DNA of 64,000 nt from Chlorogloeopsis fritschii PCC 6912 (GCF_000317285.1 NZ_AJLN01000141.1:1-64000), one strand, 5' to 3'. Numbered from the stretch's first letter, positions 6,922 through 16,345 are shown. Notes: generated by a model from the letters alone, not told the origin. Numbers and translations are program-made.

Positions 6922-8046
6922 CTAACTCAAGCAATCCTTAAGGCTATAAATCACCTGATCTTGCTCTTCAAGAGAAAGTTCGGGGAACATGGGCAAGGAA
7001 AGAACCTCTTGTGAGGCTTGTTCTGCTATTGGCAATTGTCCTGTTTGATATCCCAGGCTTGCATACACAGGCTGTAAATGCAAAGGACGAGGATAGTAAA
7101 TCATTGTATTTACGCCTCGTTCTTGTAGTTGAGAGCGTAAGCTATCGCGCTTCTCGTTTAGGACGCGAATTGTATACTGGTTCCAAACTCCTTCACCTCC
7201 AGCTAATTCCTGGGGTGCAATGATACCGGGAACTTGATTGATAAACTGATGATAGCGGGATGCGATCGCTTGTCGTTGCCGATTCCAAATATCCAAATAC
7301 CGTAGTTTTATTTGCAGAATAGCCGCTTGGATTGCATCCAAACGGCTGTTTATACCAATATCTTCATATATATAACGAGTTTTTTGACCATGCTCCTTGA
7401 GTATCCGTAACTTGGCAGCTATTTGTGGATCGTTAGTTGTTATTGCTCCACCATCGCCGCAACCACCAAGATTTTTGGTAGGGTAGAAGCTAAAACAACC
7501 GATATGTCCGATACTGCCTAACTTTTGCCCATTCCAACTTGCCCCTGTTGATTGGGCGCAATCTTCAATTACGACAAGATTGTGAGCTTCAGCTATACTC
7601 ATCAATGCAGTCATATCCACAGGTTGTCCGAACAAATGAACTGGGATAATTGCCTTGGTGTTAGGTGTAATTGCTGCGGCTACTTGTTGTAAATCAAAAT
7701 TAAATGTAGTGGCATTAATATCAACAAATACAGGTTTTGCACCTACTGCACTGATGACTTCGGATGTGGCGATAAAAGTGAAAGGCGTTGTAATAACTTC
7801 ATCACCCTTGCCAATGTTAAAAGCTCTGAGAGCTAAATATAGTGCGTCAGTACCAGAATTACAGGCAACACATTCACTTACACCTGTATAAGCAGCAAAC
7901 TTTTGTTCAAAGCCCTCTACTATTGAACCACCAATATAACGACCCGAAGCTAGAACCTCCAATACAGCTGCACTCACTTCTGCTTCAATAGTGGTGTATT
8001 GCTGTTTAATATCAAATGCAGGGATGGAAATTTCACTTTTAATCAT
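6922..8046 (-). CDS. DegT/DnrJ/EryC1/StrS-family PLP aminotransferase
   Basis: 374 aa, full length. VACNSGTDALYLALRAF (about 60-76) is the cofactor-phosphate loop, EDCAQSTGA (161-169) carries the Asp that contacts the pyridine nitrogen, and SFYPTKNLGGCGDGGA (186-201) contains the Schiff-base Lys191. Later blocks NSRLDAIQAAILQIKL and YPRPLHLQP are family-typical. Members transaminate keto-sugars for O-antigen, exopolysaccharide or glycoside synthesis. No sugar-nucleotide gene is adjacent, so the substrate is unknown. The start was chosen at MIKSEISIPAF, which aligns with the family N-terminus. Confidence 0.9.
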   Translation of the reverse strand: MIKSEISIPAFDIKQQYTTIEAEVSAAVLEVLASGRYIGGSIVEGFEQKFAAYTGVSECVACNSGTDALYLALRAFNIGKGDEVITTPFTFIATSEVISAVGAKPVFVDINATTFNFDLQQVAAAITPNTKAIIPVHLFGQPVDMTALMSIAEAHNLVVIEDCAQSTGASWNGQKLGSIGHIGCFSFYPTKNLGGCGDGGAITTNDPQIAAKLRILKEHGQKTRYIYEDIGINSRLDAIQAAILQIKLRYLDIWNRQRQAIASRYHQFINQVPGIIAPQELAGGEGVWNQYTIRVLNEKRDSLRSQLQERGVNTMIYYPRPLHLQPVYASLGYQTGQLPIAEQASQEVLSLPMFPELSLEEQDQVIYSLKDCLS

Positions 8047-8214
8047 GAGTTCGTGATTTTATGTCAGAAATAGAAGCCTATGCAGGATATTTGCTGATAA
8101 ATTGCGAATCAAATAGCTACTGCTAAATGTTCTAATAGACTACACCAAGAGTTTTTACTGCTGCTACTAATAGAGTGGCAGAATTTACACCATCACACAT
8201 CTGTCTTGAAAATA

Positions 8215-8265
8215 GGGGACAGGGGACAGGGGATAGGTAACAAGTGACAGGGTATAGGGAAAGAG
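8215..8265. repeat. GGGGACAGG-type heptamer repeat
   Basis: Tandem degenerate GGGGACA / GGGGATA / GTGACAGG units, of the same type as 6818-6870. It lies in the 532-bp gap 8047-8578. Confidence 0.5.
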
Positions 8266-8304
8266 ATTTTCATTTTTGGTGATGAAAAATTTTTCACTGA
8301 TTTG

Positions 8305-8448
8305 TCATAAATTCTTTAGAAGCTCAGTTAAATTTTGCATTCTGAATCTTAGTATGCTATTGCTAACTGGGTAAAAGACAATATCAACAAAAGATCCAAT
8401 TCCTGTAATTAAAGTTCCTAGTATACTGGCAATTTCTGCAAAAAATGG
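8305..8448 (-). pseudogene. Possible 3' remnant of a small membrane-protein gene
   Basis: On the minus strand, 47 sense codons end in TGA at 8305: PFFAEIASILGTLITGIGSF... then RFRMQNLTELLKNL. The hydrophobic, codon-like character looks like the tail of a real protein. Immediately upstream (8449-8530) the frame is closed by a stop and replaced by dispersed-repeat sequence, so no start codon is available. I do not recognise the family. It could be chance, but the composition differs from the flanking repeats. Confidence 0.3.
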
Positions 8449-8449
8449 T

Positions 8450-8530
8450 TAGTAGGGGAACCCCCAAGGGCGCGTTGCCTCACCACCGCACTGGCTCCGC
8501 AAAGCGCTGCCTCCCGTACAGTAGTTAGTA
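8450..8530. repeat. Dispersed GC-rich repeat, family B (copy 1)
   Basis: GGGGAACCCCC then GCCTCACCACCGCACTGGCT. The reverse complement of the latter occurs at about 41476-41500, so two copies lie in opposite orientation. Followed by GTAGTTAGTAGTTAGT units. Confidence 0.6.
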
Positions 8531-8578
8531 GTTAGTCAAAAATTACTACCAAATAACAACTAACCAAGCAAAAAATTT

Positions 8579-9355
8579 ATGCAGGAACTAATTAAACTGG
8601 ATTTTGTTGATTTGGCTAGTGCTACCGCATTAATAGTTATAGCCATTGGTTTATCGGCTTGGGAAAGAATCGGGCTAGAACTTAACTTAGTTTTAGCTGC
8701 TGGAAGAACCATCCTACAACTAGCGGTACTGGGATACGTTTTAGATTTCATCTTTGCTTTTGACAACGCTTGGATTATTTTGGCGTTTTTAGGGATACTG
8801 GTGACGATTACAGCTATCGTCGCACGAAATCGCATCACTCAAAAAATACCGCAAGTTTTGCCTTTAGTGTGGGGTTCAATTTTAGTCAGTACCGTTGTAA
8901 CGGTGCTTTATACCAATCTTGCGATTATTCAACCAAATAGATGGTACGAACCACAATATTTGATCCCCCTAGCTGGAATAGTCTTGGGTAATGCGATGAA
9001 TGCAGCAGCGATCGCCGGAGAAAGATTTGTCAGCACCATGAATAATAGCCAGGTAGAAATAGAAACCCATTTGAGTTTGGGGGCAACTCCAGAGCTTGCA
9101 GTGGCACGGTATCGCAAAGAAGCTATTCGCGCTGGCTTAATTCCCACGCTCAATCAAATGGCGATCGTTGGCATGGTTACTATACCGGGGTTTGTCGCCG
9201 GGCAATTGCTGAGTGGGGTAAGTGCGCTTGATGCCGTATCCTACCAAATTTTGTTTATGTTTGCGATCGCTTTTGCCAACTTGCTGACAATCATTTTATT
9301 AACTAAGGGACTGAGCCGTTTATTTTTTAATTCCGCCGCTCAGTTAATTAGATAG
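8579..9355 (+). CDS. FetB/YbbM-type (UPF0014) ABC transporter permease
   Basis: 258 aa with about seven hydrophobic segments. Conserved blocks are AAGRTILQLAVLGYVLDFIF, GIVLGNAMNAAAIAGERF, LSLGATPELAVARYRKEAIRAGLIPTLNQM and VGMVTIPGFVAGQLLSG, diagnostic of the UPF0014 family. E. coli FetB is an iron exporter with its ATPase FetA; plant homologues (ALS3/STAR2) are linked to aluminium tolerance. No ATPase gene is adjacent, so the partner must be elsewhere. Substrate unknown. Confidence 0.88.
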   Translation: MQELIKLDFVDLASATALIVIAIGLSAWERIGLELNLVLAAGRTILQLAVLGYVLDFIFAFDNAWIILAFLGILVTITAIVARNRITQKIPQVLPLVWGSILVSTVVTVLYTNLAIIQPNRWYEPQYLIPLAGIVLGNAMNAAAIAGERFVSTMNNSQVEIETHLSLGATPELAVARYRKEAIRAGLIPTLNQMAIVGMVTIPGFVAGQLLSGVSALDAVSYQILFMFAIAFANLLTIILLTKGLSRLFFNSAAQLIR

Positions 9356-9569
9356 GGAGATGCGGAAGCTGGGTTACTCCTCAACACGCGATTTGTTCCA
9401 GTTTGTCAGTAATACAAGCAAGCGATCGCAAACCGAACTGGCAAAATCTACGTGAAATTGCGTAACTTTTTGCTCTGTAAGCTGTAGAATTATGTGTTTT
9501 TTGGGAATTCTAAATATCAAGCAATATGTAAAATTGCCTATCAAACAGCTTACAGGATTCATAAATCAT

Positions 9570-11351
9570 ATGTTTAAGAACCTAAGTTTTCAGTGGCGAA
9601 TGATTAGCGCTTTTTTATTTATGGGTTTACTGCTATTAATTGTTGCAGTGGTGGGATGGAGTGGTACTTCTCGCTTATCGAATCATATTAATACCCTATC
9701 AATAATTAATCTGCCAAGTGTAGATGGTTTATGGAAAGTTAATGAGGGAGAAACTCAAGTTCAATCAGCGGAACGATTGCTGATGAATCCAACAATTACT
9801 CTACAGCAAAGACAAGAAGAATTAAGTCGCATCAAAGCGGCTTGGGAGCAAATTGAGGAAGGGTTTCGGCAATATGAGGCGACTCCTGTAAATAACAAAC
9901 AAGAGGAGGAAATCTATAAGAAATTTCGTCTGACGTGGGATGCCTGGAAGCAAGCTCACCAGTACTTGAGGCAGTTGCAAGAAAAATATACTAGTGTCGG
10001 CATCTTTCATCCTTGGAAATATCAAATTGAATTAATGCAACAGGAAAAAGAAAATTCCTCTGAGATGGCAAGGGTGAAAACAGCCTTGGCAATCTACGCT
10101 GAGATGAGTGAATACATGAGAAACGAAGAAATTCCCCTCTATAAAAAAGCTGAAGATTCACTTCTGACTGTTCTGCAAGAAAACCAGGAATTTGCAGCCG
10201 ACATCACAAAAGCAGCAAACAAAGATGTATCTCAAAGCACCTTCTGGGTTGCGATCGGGATGCTGATTGGCCCATTGACAGCGATCGCATTAGGTATTAT
10301 GTTTTCCCGCCAAATTGCCAATCAGATCATCTGTGTAGTTAAAGTTGCCGAACAAATTTCGATGGGTAACTTAACGGCTCAAGTTAATGGTGACTCCAGT
10401 GGCAAGGATGAGATTAGCCGTCTGTTCAATGCTTGCAAAACCATGATCAAAAATCTGAACGCCCTGATCCGCCAAGTACAAAAATCCGGCGCTCAGATCA
10501 TTACCTCAACCATGCAAATAGCCACATCGGGCAAACAATTAGAAGCTACCATCACAGAGCAAGTAGCTTCAACAAAGGAAGTTGCTGCTGCTGCTAGAGA
10601 AATATCCACTACTTCTAAAGAATTAGTGAAAACAATGGAGGAGGTAGCAGTGATGTCACAAGCTACAACCACAGCAGCCACAAAGAGTCAAAAAGATTTA
10701 TTGCAGATGGAAATGACGATACGCCAATTGACAGAAGCCACCAACTCGATTGCTGCCAGACTTGGGGTAATCAGTGAAAAGGCAAACAACATTAATAATA
10801 TCGTCATCACTATTACTAAAGTGGCAGACCAAACCAATTTACTGTCGTTAAATGCCGCCATTGAAGCCGAAAAAGCCGGAGAGTATGGTTTGGGCTTTGC
10901 TGTAGTTGCCAGAGAAATCCGCCGACTGGCAGATCAAACCGCCGTCGCCACCCTGGATATTGAGCAAATGGTGAAGCAGATGCAGTCTTCGGTGTCTACT
11001 GGTGTGATGGAGATGGATAAATTTGCTAAAGAAGTGGGGCGAACAGTAGAAGATGTTGCCCGTATCAGTTCTCAAACCACACAAATAATTGAGCAAGTAC
11101 AACATCTAACACCACGATTTGAAGAAGTCAATCAAGGTATGGAAATCCAGTCTCAGGGAGCGCTGCAAATTAGTGAAGCAATGACACAGTTGAGTAGTAC
11201 TTCGGTACAAACAGCGGATTCCTTGCGGGAAATTAATCATGCGATCGCCCAACTTAATCAAGTTGCCCAAGGGCTGCACCAAGAGATTTCCCGCTTCCAG
11301 GTGAATGGAGATGATTTTTCTTCCGTACCTCTGATTCCTCAACTTTCCTAA
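9570..11351 (+). CDS. Methyl-accepting chemotaxis protein (transmembrane)
   Basis: 593 aa from the ATG at 9570; an in-frame ATG at 9492 would add 26 residues ahead of the first membrane helix and looks less natural. TM1 is about 11-30, an extracytoplasmic four-helix sensor region about 31-224, TM2 about 225-246, HAMP about 247-300 and the signalling coiled coil about 320-590. The kinase-contact tip is clear at about 426-452 (SLNAAIEAEKAGEYG.GFAVVA.EIRRLAD). It should signal to a CheA kinase controlling type IV pilus motility (or hormogonium movement); no che gene is in the window. Ligand unknown. Confidence 0.92.
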   Translation: MFKNLSFQWRMISAFLFMGLLLLIVAVVGWSGTSRLSNHINTLSIINLPSVDGLWKVNEGETQVQSAERLLMNPTITLQQRQEELSRIKAAWEQIEEGFRQYEATPVNNKQEEEIYKKFRLTWDAWKQAHQYLRQLQEKYTSVGIFHPWKYQIELMQQEKENSSEMARVKTALAIYAEMSEYMRNEEIPLYKKAEDSLLTVLQENQEFAADITKAANKDVSQSTFWVAIGMLIGPLTAIALGIMFSRQIANQIICVVKVAEQISMGNLTAQVNGDSSGKDEISRLFNACKTMIKNLNALIRQVQKSGAQIITSTMQIATSGKQLEATITEQVASTKEVAAAAREISTTSKELVKTMEEVAVMSQATTTAATKSQKDLLQMEMTIRQLTEATNSIAARLGVISEKANNINNIVITITKVADQTNLLSLNAAIEAEKAGEYGLGFAVVAREIRRLADQTAVATLDIEQMVKQMQSSVSTGVMEMDKFAKEVGRTVEDVARISSQTTQIIEQVQHLTPRFEEVNQGMEIQSQGALQISEAMTQLSSTSVQTADSLREINHAIAQLNQVAQGLHQEISRFQVNGDDFSSVPLIPQLS

Positions 11352-11407
11352 GCAAGCAGGAAAAGCCGAAGATAGGGGAAAACGGGAAAAAAACTCCACT
11401 TCTGTAC

Positions 11408-13273
11408 TTAACCTCCTGGCATATGGCTGTGAATTTGATTGCCTTGGGCATCAAAGACAATCACTGCCAATTTTGCGTTATCACCAATTACTTCTAGAGC
11501 TTGCTGTAAACTTTGTAAGTGGCTTGTAACAGTGGCAACACTATTTTGATCCCTTTGATTCAAGCTGATATTCAGTGCTTGTTCATATTCTGGAGTAATG
11601 CGGACAAGGATTTCTCGCTCTGTGACGGTAAAGGAACAGACTCGAATGGCACCGCCACAGGTTTTTTCTAAGTCGGCGCGAATTTGCTGGAAAAAGTTGG
11701 CAGCTTCGAGTTTTTCTTCTGCCTGGCTAAGGGAGTTTGAATAAGGTTCGATTAAACTTTGAGCTTGATTGTAGTACAAACTATCTTGATTGATTTGCTT
11801 GACGATAGCTAAAGCCTGCTTCCACTGAGATACTGCTACCTGCCATTGATTTTGTTTCTCGCTTTGTTTAGCGATTTTGGCAGCGTTCACGGCTTGCTGA
11901 TAACTTTTGGCTGTTAGTAGTTGTTTAGTAGCGCGATCGCGTACAGTTGCTAGTTTGGGTTTATATTCTGCTAACAGTTTTTGTGCTTCTGGATATATGG
12001 AGCTAGATTGAGGAATGGAAGTTAAAGTATTAACTGCCATTTGCCAGTGAGATTGAACTTTTTGCAACTCTAGTAGCGATTTAGCTGTGGCTTCCCGTTG
12101 TGTTGTTGCGTAAGCTGTATCTTTTGCAGTTGCTAATTGTTTGAGCCACTTTTCTTCTACTAGCAATTGCTGATTCAGCGCTTGCAGTTTGGTGCGATAA
12201 ACGGCTAATTTTGGCTGTACCAAGCTATATAATTCATGATTGGCATTAATAGCCTCTAATGGAGCGATCGCCTGTCGCCATTGCTTGCCTCGCGCTTTTA
12301 ATTCTTCTATAGTTTTAGCTGGAGTTTGACTTTTTTGTATGGCCGATGAACCAGTCTGAAAAGCATTGACAACTTGAGCAATCATTTGTGAGTTTCCAGA
12401 CAAATTTGCTGCCAGTGTTTCTGCTTCTTGATGACGTGGCGACCAACTAGGAATAACTTCTAATTCTACACTTGCTGTCAAAAGTTGTTGCTGGATATTT
12501 GTCAATTCTTGCTCAGATTTAACGCTGCGGATTAATTGGCGAAATGAGTTTTGTAAATTTTTTGCTGTTTGTATTTCTTTACACTCAGAGATTACACAAG
12601 GGCGAGTCAACAAGTAAGCTCCCCCACCTAAAGCTGCCATTGCGATCGCAGATACACCTAACACAATAGTCTGGACTTGTCTTTTTTGTTTGAGCTTTGT
12701 ATATGAGGAAACATCAGACGCGCCTGCCATTGGATCAAATAGCTCTTCCTGCTGTTCATTAACAGGAATATCTGTAGGAATATCTGTGATTGGAGGAAAT
12801 TGCAGCTGTATTGGCTCGCGATCGGGATTACTAGAGGGTAACCACGGTTGATCCAGCTGGGAGTGGGCAGTGGAAATTGCCGGAGAAATGTCCATCTCCT
12901 CTTGTTCGTGCAATATTTTTATTTCTTCTACTTGCTCAACTTTAGACTCTTCCCCCACTGACTGTACTTCAGGATTGCTCCATATTAAGGAACGTTTTGT
13001 GTAAGGCAATTTTACGCCAGCTATTCTCAAAAAGAGTTCCACCTGCTGCTCCCGTTGGGTTGGTAGCGAATATAGCGCTTCCTCAAGCACCGCGAAAATG
13101 ATTTCAGTATCAGCTGCTACAGCTTCTGGATGTTGAACTAAGATTAGGATCTGATCGTTTTTCACCGCACACTTCACTTGGAAAAATTCACCAGAAGGAA
13201 TTTCTGCCCGCAGTTGTTCTTGCAAAATTTGCGCTATAAATTGTAAATCTTCTTGTAGGACTGCCACTGTCAT
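11408..13273 (-). CDS. Conserved cyanobacterial membrane protein, function unknown
   Basis: 621 aa. About 1-95 form a compact N-terminal domain (FQVKCAVKNDQILILVQHPE), followed by an acidic, Pro-rich linker (100-195), one transmembrane helix (202-223) and a long helical region (230-560) built of repeats around WQ.AV..L..I with Lys/Gln-rich coiled-coil character. It ends in a small domain with ILVRITPEYEQALNISL and a C-terminal HSHMPGG. The topology suggests a cytoplasmic head with a long domain on the other side, or the reverse. I do not recognise a characterised homologue. It is convergent with the chemoreceptor gene (57 bp between stops). Confidence 0.8.
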   Translation of the reverse strand: MTVAVLQEDLQFIAQILQEQLRAEIPSGEFFQVKCAVKNDQILILVQHPEAVAADTEIIFAVLEEALYSLPTQREQQVELFLRIAGVKLPYTKRSLIWSNPEVQSVGEESKVEQVEEIKILHEQEEMDISPAISTAHSQLDQPWLPSSNPDREPIQLQFPPITDIPTDIPVNEQQEELFDPMAGASDVSSYTKLKQKRQVQTIVLGVSAIAMAALGGGAYLLTRPCVISECKEIQTAKNLQNSFRQLIRSVKSEQELTNIQQQLLTASVELEVIPSWSPRHQEAETLAANLSGNSQMIAQVVNAFQTGSSAIQKSQTPAKTIEELKARGKQWRQAIAPLEAINANHELYSLVQPKLAVYRTKLQALNQQLLVEEKWLKQLATAKDTAYATTQREATAKSLLELQKVQSHWQMAVNTLTSIPQSSSIYPEAQKLLAEYKPKLATVRDRATKQLLTAKSYQQAVNAAKIAKQSEKQNQWQVAVSQWKQALAIVKQINQDSLYYNQAQSLIEPYSNSLSQAEEKLEAANFFQQIRADLEKTCGGAIRVCSFTVTEREILVRITPEYEQALNISLNQRDQNSVATVTSHLQSLQQALEVIGDNAKLAVIVFDAQGNQIHSHMPGG

Positions 13274-13680
13274 AAAACTATCCTGCTAATTTATATAGTT
13301 TGAATTTCTTTAAGTGTGTTAGATTCACATCTCGCACCAGTTGCTTGATTGCTATTTTTGTAGGTGGGCACTACCTAACTTTCCTCAAACCCTTATTTTT
13401 ACGTTGTGGACAGTGCTCCGAAGTTCTGAGCCTCCTTGTGGAGGAGCAACGCTTACGGAGGAAACCTCCGGCATCTTGTGACTTCTCTCCACCTTACTGT
13501 TATTGAGAGTGGTGCAAGTTATCAGTTAGAGCAACTATTTTTATTTTTTGAATGTCAATACACAATTTCGCCAACCATCGCCTTACAATTCAAATGACCA
13601 AATTTTTAACACACTTTTTGAGATTTCATCAAAAGCCAAAATAGAAGTAAAAATATTTTTGCGAAGATTATTAAAAGATG
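13274..13680. other. Intergenic region with no supported gene
   Basis: I see no convincing gene. GTGGAGGAGCAACGCTTACG and GGAGGAAACCTCC (13437-13472) look like a dispersed-repeat fragment. The rest is AT-rich. Confidence 0.5.
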
Positions 13681-13689
13681 ACTAATTAT

Positions 13690-13785
13690 TATAAGCCCAC
13701 AGGCTAAAGTCTGAGGCTATACAAACAAAGCCTGCCTTTGCAGGCTTTGTCCGTGTAGCGACACCCTTATGGGTGTTGGGTACCT
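13690..13785. repeat. Dispersed palindromic repeat, family A (copy)
   Basis: GCCCACAGGCTAAAGTCTGA, AAGCCTGCCTTTGCAGGCTT and TAGCGACACCC...GGGTGTTGGG. Same layout as 2300-2420 and 18863-19050. Confidence 0.7.
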
Positions 13786-13845
13786 AAACCGTATTGTTTG
13801 AGGAGTCAAAAAGATGCCAGAAAATTACACAAATATAAATCTTGT

Positions 13846-13868
13846 GGTGTGGACATCTTGTCCGCACC
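13846..13868. repeat. Hairpin GGTGTGGACA/TGTCCGCACC
   Basis: A 23-bp inverted repeat with 10-bp arms (one G-T type mismatch) around TCT. Part of the repeat-rich gap. Confidence 0.55.
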
Positions 13869-13977
13869 GGAAGGGCTAGAAGCCCATTTTACAAGAAAGC
13901 TATTATGGTGAAACCATATTGCCATATAAACACAACCTGTTATACCAATTTGAAAAAAGAATGCGACAAATAGACAT

Positions 13978-14007
13978 TGTAGAGACGTGCCGTGGCACGT
14001 CTCTACA
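13978..14007. repeat. Perfect palindrome, TGTAGAGACGTGCC family C
   Basis: 14-bp arms TGTAGAGACGTGCC / GGCACGTCTCTACA with a GT centre. Related copies at 19116-19144, 24764-24790 and 44887-44938; a known style of dispersed cyanobacterial palindrome. Confidence 0.75.
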
Positions 14008-14036
14008 TCAGGATGTGTTGCAAACATTTTTTGAAT

Positions 14037-14225
14037 CGGTATTAATGCATCCGCTTGCATTATTAATGTATCGACTCACATTATTAATGTATTGGCTCGC
14101 ATTATTAATGCATCGGCTCGCATTATTAATGCATCAACTCGCATTATTAATGCATCGGCTCGCATTGTTAATGTATCGGCTCACATTGTGAATGCATCGG
14201 CTCGCATTGTGAATGCATCGGCTTA
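14037..14225. repeat. Nine tandem 21-bp repeats, each with an internal hairpin
   Basis: Units begin at 14037, 14058, 14079, 14100, 14121, 14142, 14163, 14184 and 14205, with consensus CATTATTAATGCATCGGCTC plus G. Across each junction GCATTA-T-TAATGC forms a 13-bp inverted repeat. The period is a multiple of three, so a frame through it codes for a 7-residue repeat (LALLMHR), but there is no start/stop context supporting a gene. Not CRISPR: the units abut and there are no spacers. Confidence 0.85.
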
Positions 14226-14627
14226 CAAAAATTAAGGTGTTCCATATTTGCAGGATCAGAACTTAGAGGCACAGGAAACACAGACAAGTAAGAGTTAGAG
14301 AAGTATTTTGCCTAAGTCCTGAGGATAAATCTTTTTTCATGCCGAGTGCAGCAAAGCAGAACGTAAACGCAACAGATCGCATCTCACCTTGAATCAGGTA
14401 AACACGGCTACTCATATAGATTATTATCTTGCCTATCTATATTTAAATTTCATAGCTAAAAGTAATTTTTTACACGGTAAATCCACTGAGATAAAAGACT
14501 ATTCGCAATTTTTGTAAGCTAATAAAAATATGACTCAGTATTTACACGTAAAAAAGCCCTTTTAAAAGCTTTTTAGCCCTTAACAATGTTTTAAATTTGA
14601 CTTAAATTACCAATACTAATATATTCA
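14226..14627. other. AT-rich intergenic region
   Basis: No gene seen. AAAAGCCCTTTTAAAAGCTTTTTAGCCC at 14551-14578 is a weak stem-loop, possibly a terminator. Confidence 0.4.
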
Positions 14628-15041
14628 TTGTTAGGAAGAAACGATAAAGTTTTTTCTTTTTTCGTAAAAAATCTAGTTAATAAGCGGTCTATAACCGCCA
14701 TGAATATTTTTCTAGTTAAATTTAAAACACTGAACGTGGGATTACTGACAAATGTGCTGATTAAACAACGCTGTACTGTTGATGTTGTCATCAATAGGGA
14801 AGAGTTTGAGAATTTAGCAGAATTTTTTGCCTACAACTTAAGATTTCTGAATCTATCGTTATTCTCGGACTTACAGAAGTTGCTGGTTCTCATCCGTGCT
14901 GTTTTGGGCTGGGATAGCGCTGGTTTATTATCCCACTGCATAGAAGCATATAAAATTGGCGATCGCACTCAACAAGCACAGATATTTTTAGAGTGTGAGA
15001 GAGGTAGTGGAAGAATAGGAACTGCTGTCAGTGGTGGTTAA
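14628..15041 (+). CDS. Hypothetical protein (doubtful)
   Basis: 137 aa, or 113 aa from the ATG at 14700. The middle part (RCTVDVVINREEFENLAEFF...LIRAVLGWDSAGLLSHCIEAY) has plausible protein character and is followed by a HIP1 site, but the C-terminus reads into Gly/Ser-rich repeat-like sequence (RGSGRIGTAVSGG). It may be a decayed or repeat-extended gene. I do not recognise a family and see no clear ribosome-binding site. Confidence 0.35.
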   Translation: MLGRNDKVFSFFVKNLVNKRSITAMNIFLVKFKTLNVGLLTNVLIKQRCTVDVVINREEFENLAEFFAYNLRFLNLSLFSDLQKLLVLIRAVLGWDSAGLLSHCIEAYKIGDRTQQAQIFLECERGSGRIGTAVSGG

Positions 15042-15075
15042 CAGGAGTAACCAACCACTAATTAACTACATCACC

Positions 15076-15921
15076 CTATATTTCATATCTTCCCTGAAAA
15101 ACTTGCGTGGCAGGCCCGGTCATGTAAATATGTTGGTCGATTTCTGACCATTCAATTTGCAGACAGCCTCCAGGGAGTTCTACTGTTGCAGTGCGATCGC
15201 ATCTGTCTGTTAACACTCCAGCAACTAATGACGCACATGCACCAGTACCGCAAGCGAGAGTAATTCCAGCACCGCGCTCCCAGACTCGCATTTTCAAGTA
15301 GTCTCGGCGTACTACTTGAATAAACTCAGTATTTGTGCGCTGAGGAAAAACAGGGTGATGTTCAAATTGGGAACCAATAGTGTCCAGAGGAATCGCTGCT
15401 ACATCTTCCACAAAAGTAATACAGTGGGGATTACCCATACTCACGCAAGTAACTTCCCAAGTTTTCCCTGCTACCTCTAGTGGCTGATTAATTACTTTTT
15501 CACTTGCGGCACACAAAGTTGTCGGAATTTCACTAGCAAGTAGCTTAGGTATACCCATATCTACTTTGACTTGCTCGTCGCTGATGAGTTGGGGAACGAT
15601 CGCACCAGCGAGAGTATGAATACGATATTGATCACTTTGCCGTGAATTCCCCTCTAAGTCAGCCAAAAAAGCAGCTAGGCAGCGAATGCCATTGCCACAC
15701 ATCTCTGGTTCCGAACCATCAGAGTTAAAAATCCGCATCGTGTAGTCAGTGCCATTTTCCCCAGGTAAGGCAAAAATAACACCATCAGCGCCGATACCAA
15801 AGTGGCGATCGCACAATTTCTGTGCTTGCTCTGGAGTCAGTAAGGGAGTGGATGACGAGCGATTGTCAATCAAGATGAAATCATTACCCAAACCGTGATA
15901 CTTAGTAAATTCGATTGCCAT
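15076..15921 (-). CDS. dapF: Diaminopimelate epimerase
   Basis: 281 aa from the ATG at 15921, which fits the family start [15 protein letters not shown]; the frame remains open to 15972 with an unlikely 17-residue extension. Converts LL- to meso-diaminopimelate for lysine and peptidoglycan. The two catalytic cysteines are visible: Cys75 in EMCGNGIRC and Cys224 in LACGTGACA. Divergent from hfq 87 bp away, a neighbourhood recurrent in cyanobacteria. Confidence 0.96.
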   Translation of the reverse strand: MAIEFTKYHGLGNDFILIDNRSSSTPLLTPEQAQKLCDRHFGIGADGVIFALPGENGTDYTMRIFNSDGSEPEMCGNGIRCLAAFLADLEGNSRQSDQYRIHTLAGAIVPQLISDEQVKVDMGIPKLLASEIPTTLCAASEKVINQPLEVAGKTWEVTCVSMGNPHCITFVEDVAAIPLDTIGSQFEHHPVFPQRTNTEFIQVVRRDYLKMRVWERGAGITLACGTGACASLVAGVLTDRCDRTATVELPGGCLQIEWSEIDQHIYMTGPATQVFQGRYEI

Positions 15922-16007
15922 TTCCAAAATTGATGGATTATATTTGTGTTTTCTTCTAGTCCCATTAGTCATGCGTCAGTGGCTAATGACTTCATGAGTA
16001 ATTACTA

Positions 16008-16235
16008 ATGACTATGATTACGGAATTTGACACCTCACTGCCCAGTAATAGGCAATTACAACATCTGATTAAACAAGCATTACCTACTGACATCAAACTC
16101 TTAACTAACGAGACGTTAACAGGAAAAGTGATTTGGCAAGATCACCATAGCATCTGCCTTGTTGATGAACACAGCCAGCAGACTCTGATTTGGAAGCAAG
16201 CGATCGCTTACATAAAAATTACAAATAATCAATAA
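16008..16235 (+). CDS. hfq: Cyanobacterial Hfq-like RNA-binding protein
   Basis: 75 aa with an Sm-like fold pattern: LPSNRQLQHLIKQ (helix), then IKLLTNETLTGKVIWQDHHSICLVDEHSQQTLIWKQAIAYIKI (five strands). Cyanobacterial Hfq is short and diverged from the enterobacterial protein; in Synechocystis it is needed for type IV pilus function through PilB1 rather than as a classical sRNA chaperone. Position beside dapF supports the call. A start at the second Met (16014) is possible. Confidence 0.85.
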   Translation: MTMITEFDTSLPSNRQLQHLIKQALPTDIKLLTNETLTGKVIWQDHHSICLVDEHSQQTLIWKQAIAYIKITNNQ

Positions 16236-16257
16236 CTAGCCCTTGCTGAGGTGCGTA

Positions 16258-16340
16258 CACCAAGGCAGGGAACAGGTTACAGGGAACAGAACAATTAATT
16301 ACCTTACTTCCCTTCTGCCTCCTGCCTCCTGCCTTCTTAA
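16258..16340. repeat. GGGAACAGG / CCTGCCTCCTGCC heptamer-type repeat
   Basis: Purine-rich GGCAGGGAACAGGTTACAGG is followed by its pyrimidine-rich partner CTTCTGCCTCCTGCC, able to fold into an imperfect hairpin between the convergent hfq and antiporter genes. Confidence 0.55.
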
Positions 16341-16345
16341 AATTA

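Noticed and set aside
13919-14191. 90-codon frame with LALLMHR repeats on the plus strand
   Set aside because: The repetitive part is the tandem DNA repeat read in frame; the start of the frame lies in palindromic repeat DNA and no ribosome-binding site is visible.
14037-14225. CRISPR-like array
   Set aside because: Units of 21 bp abut directly with no variable spacers and there are no cas genes; it is a tandem repeat.
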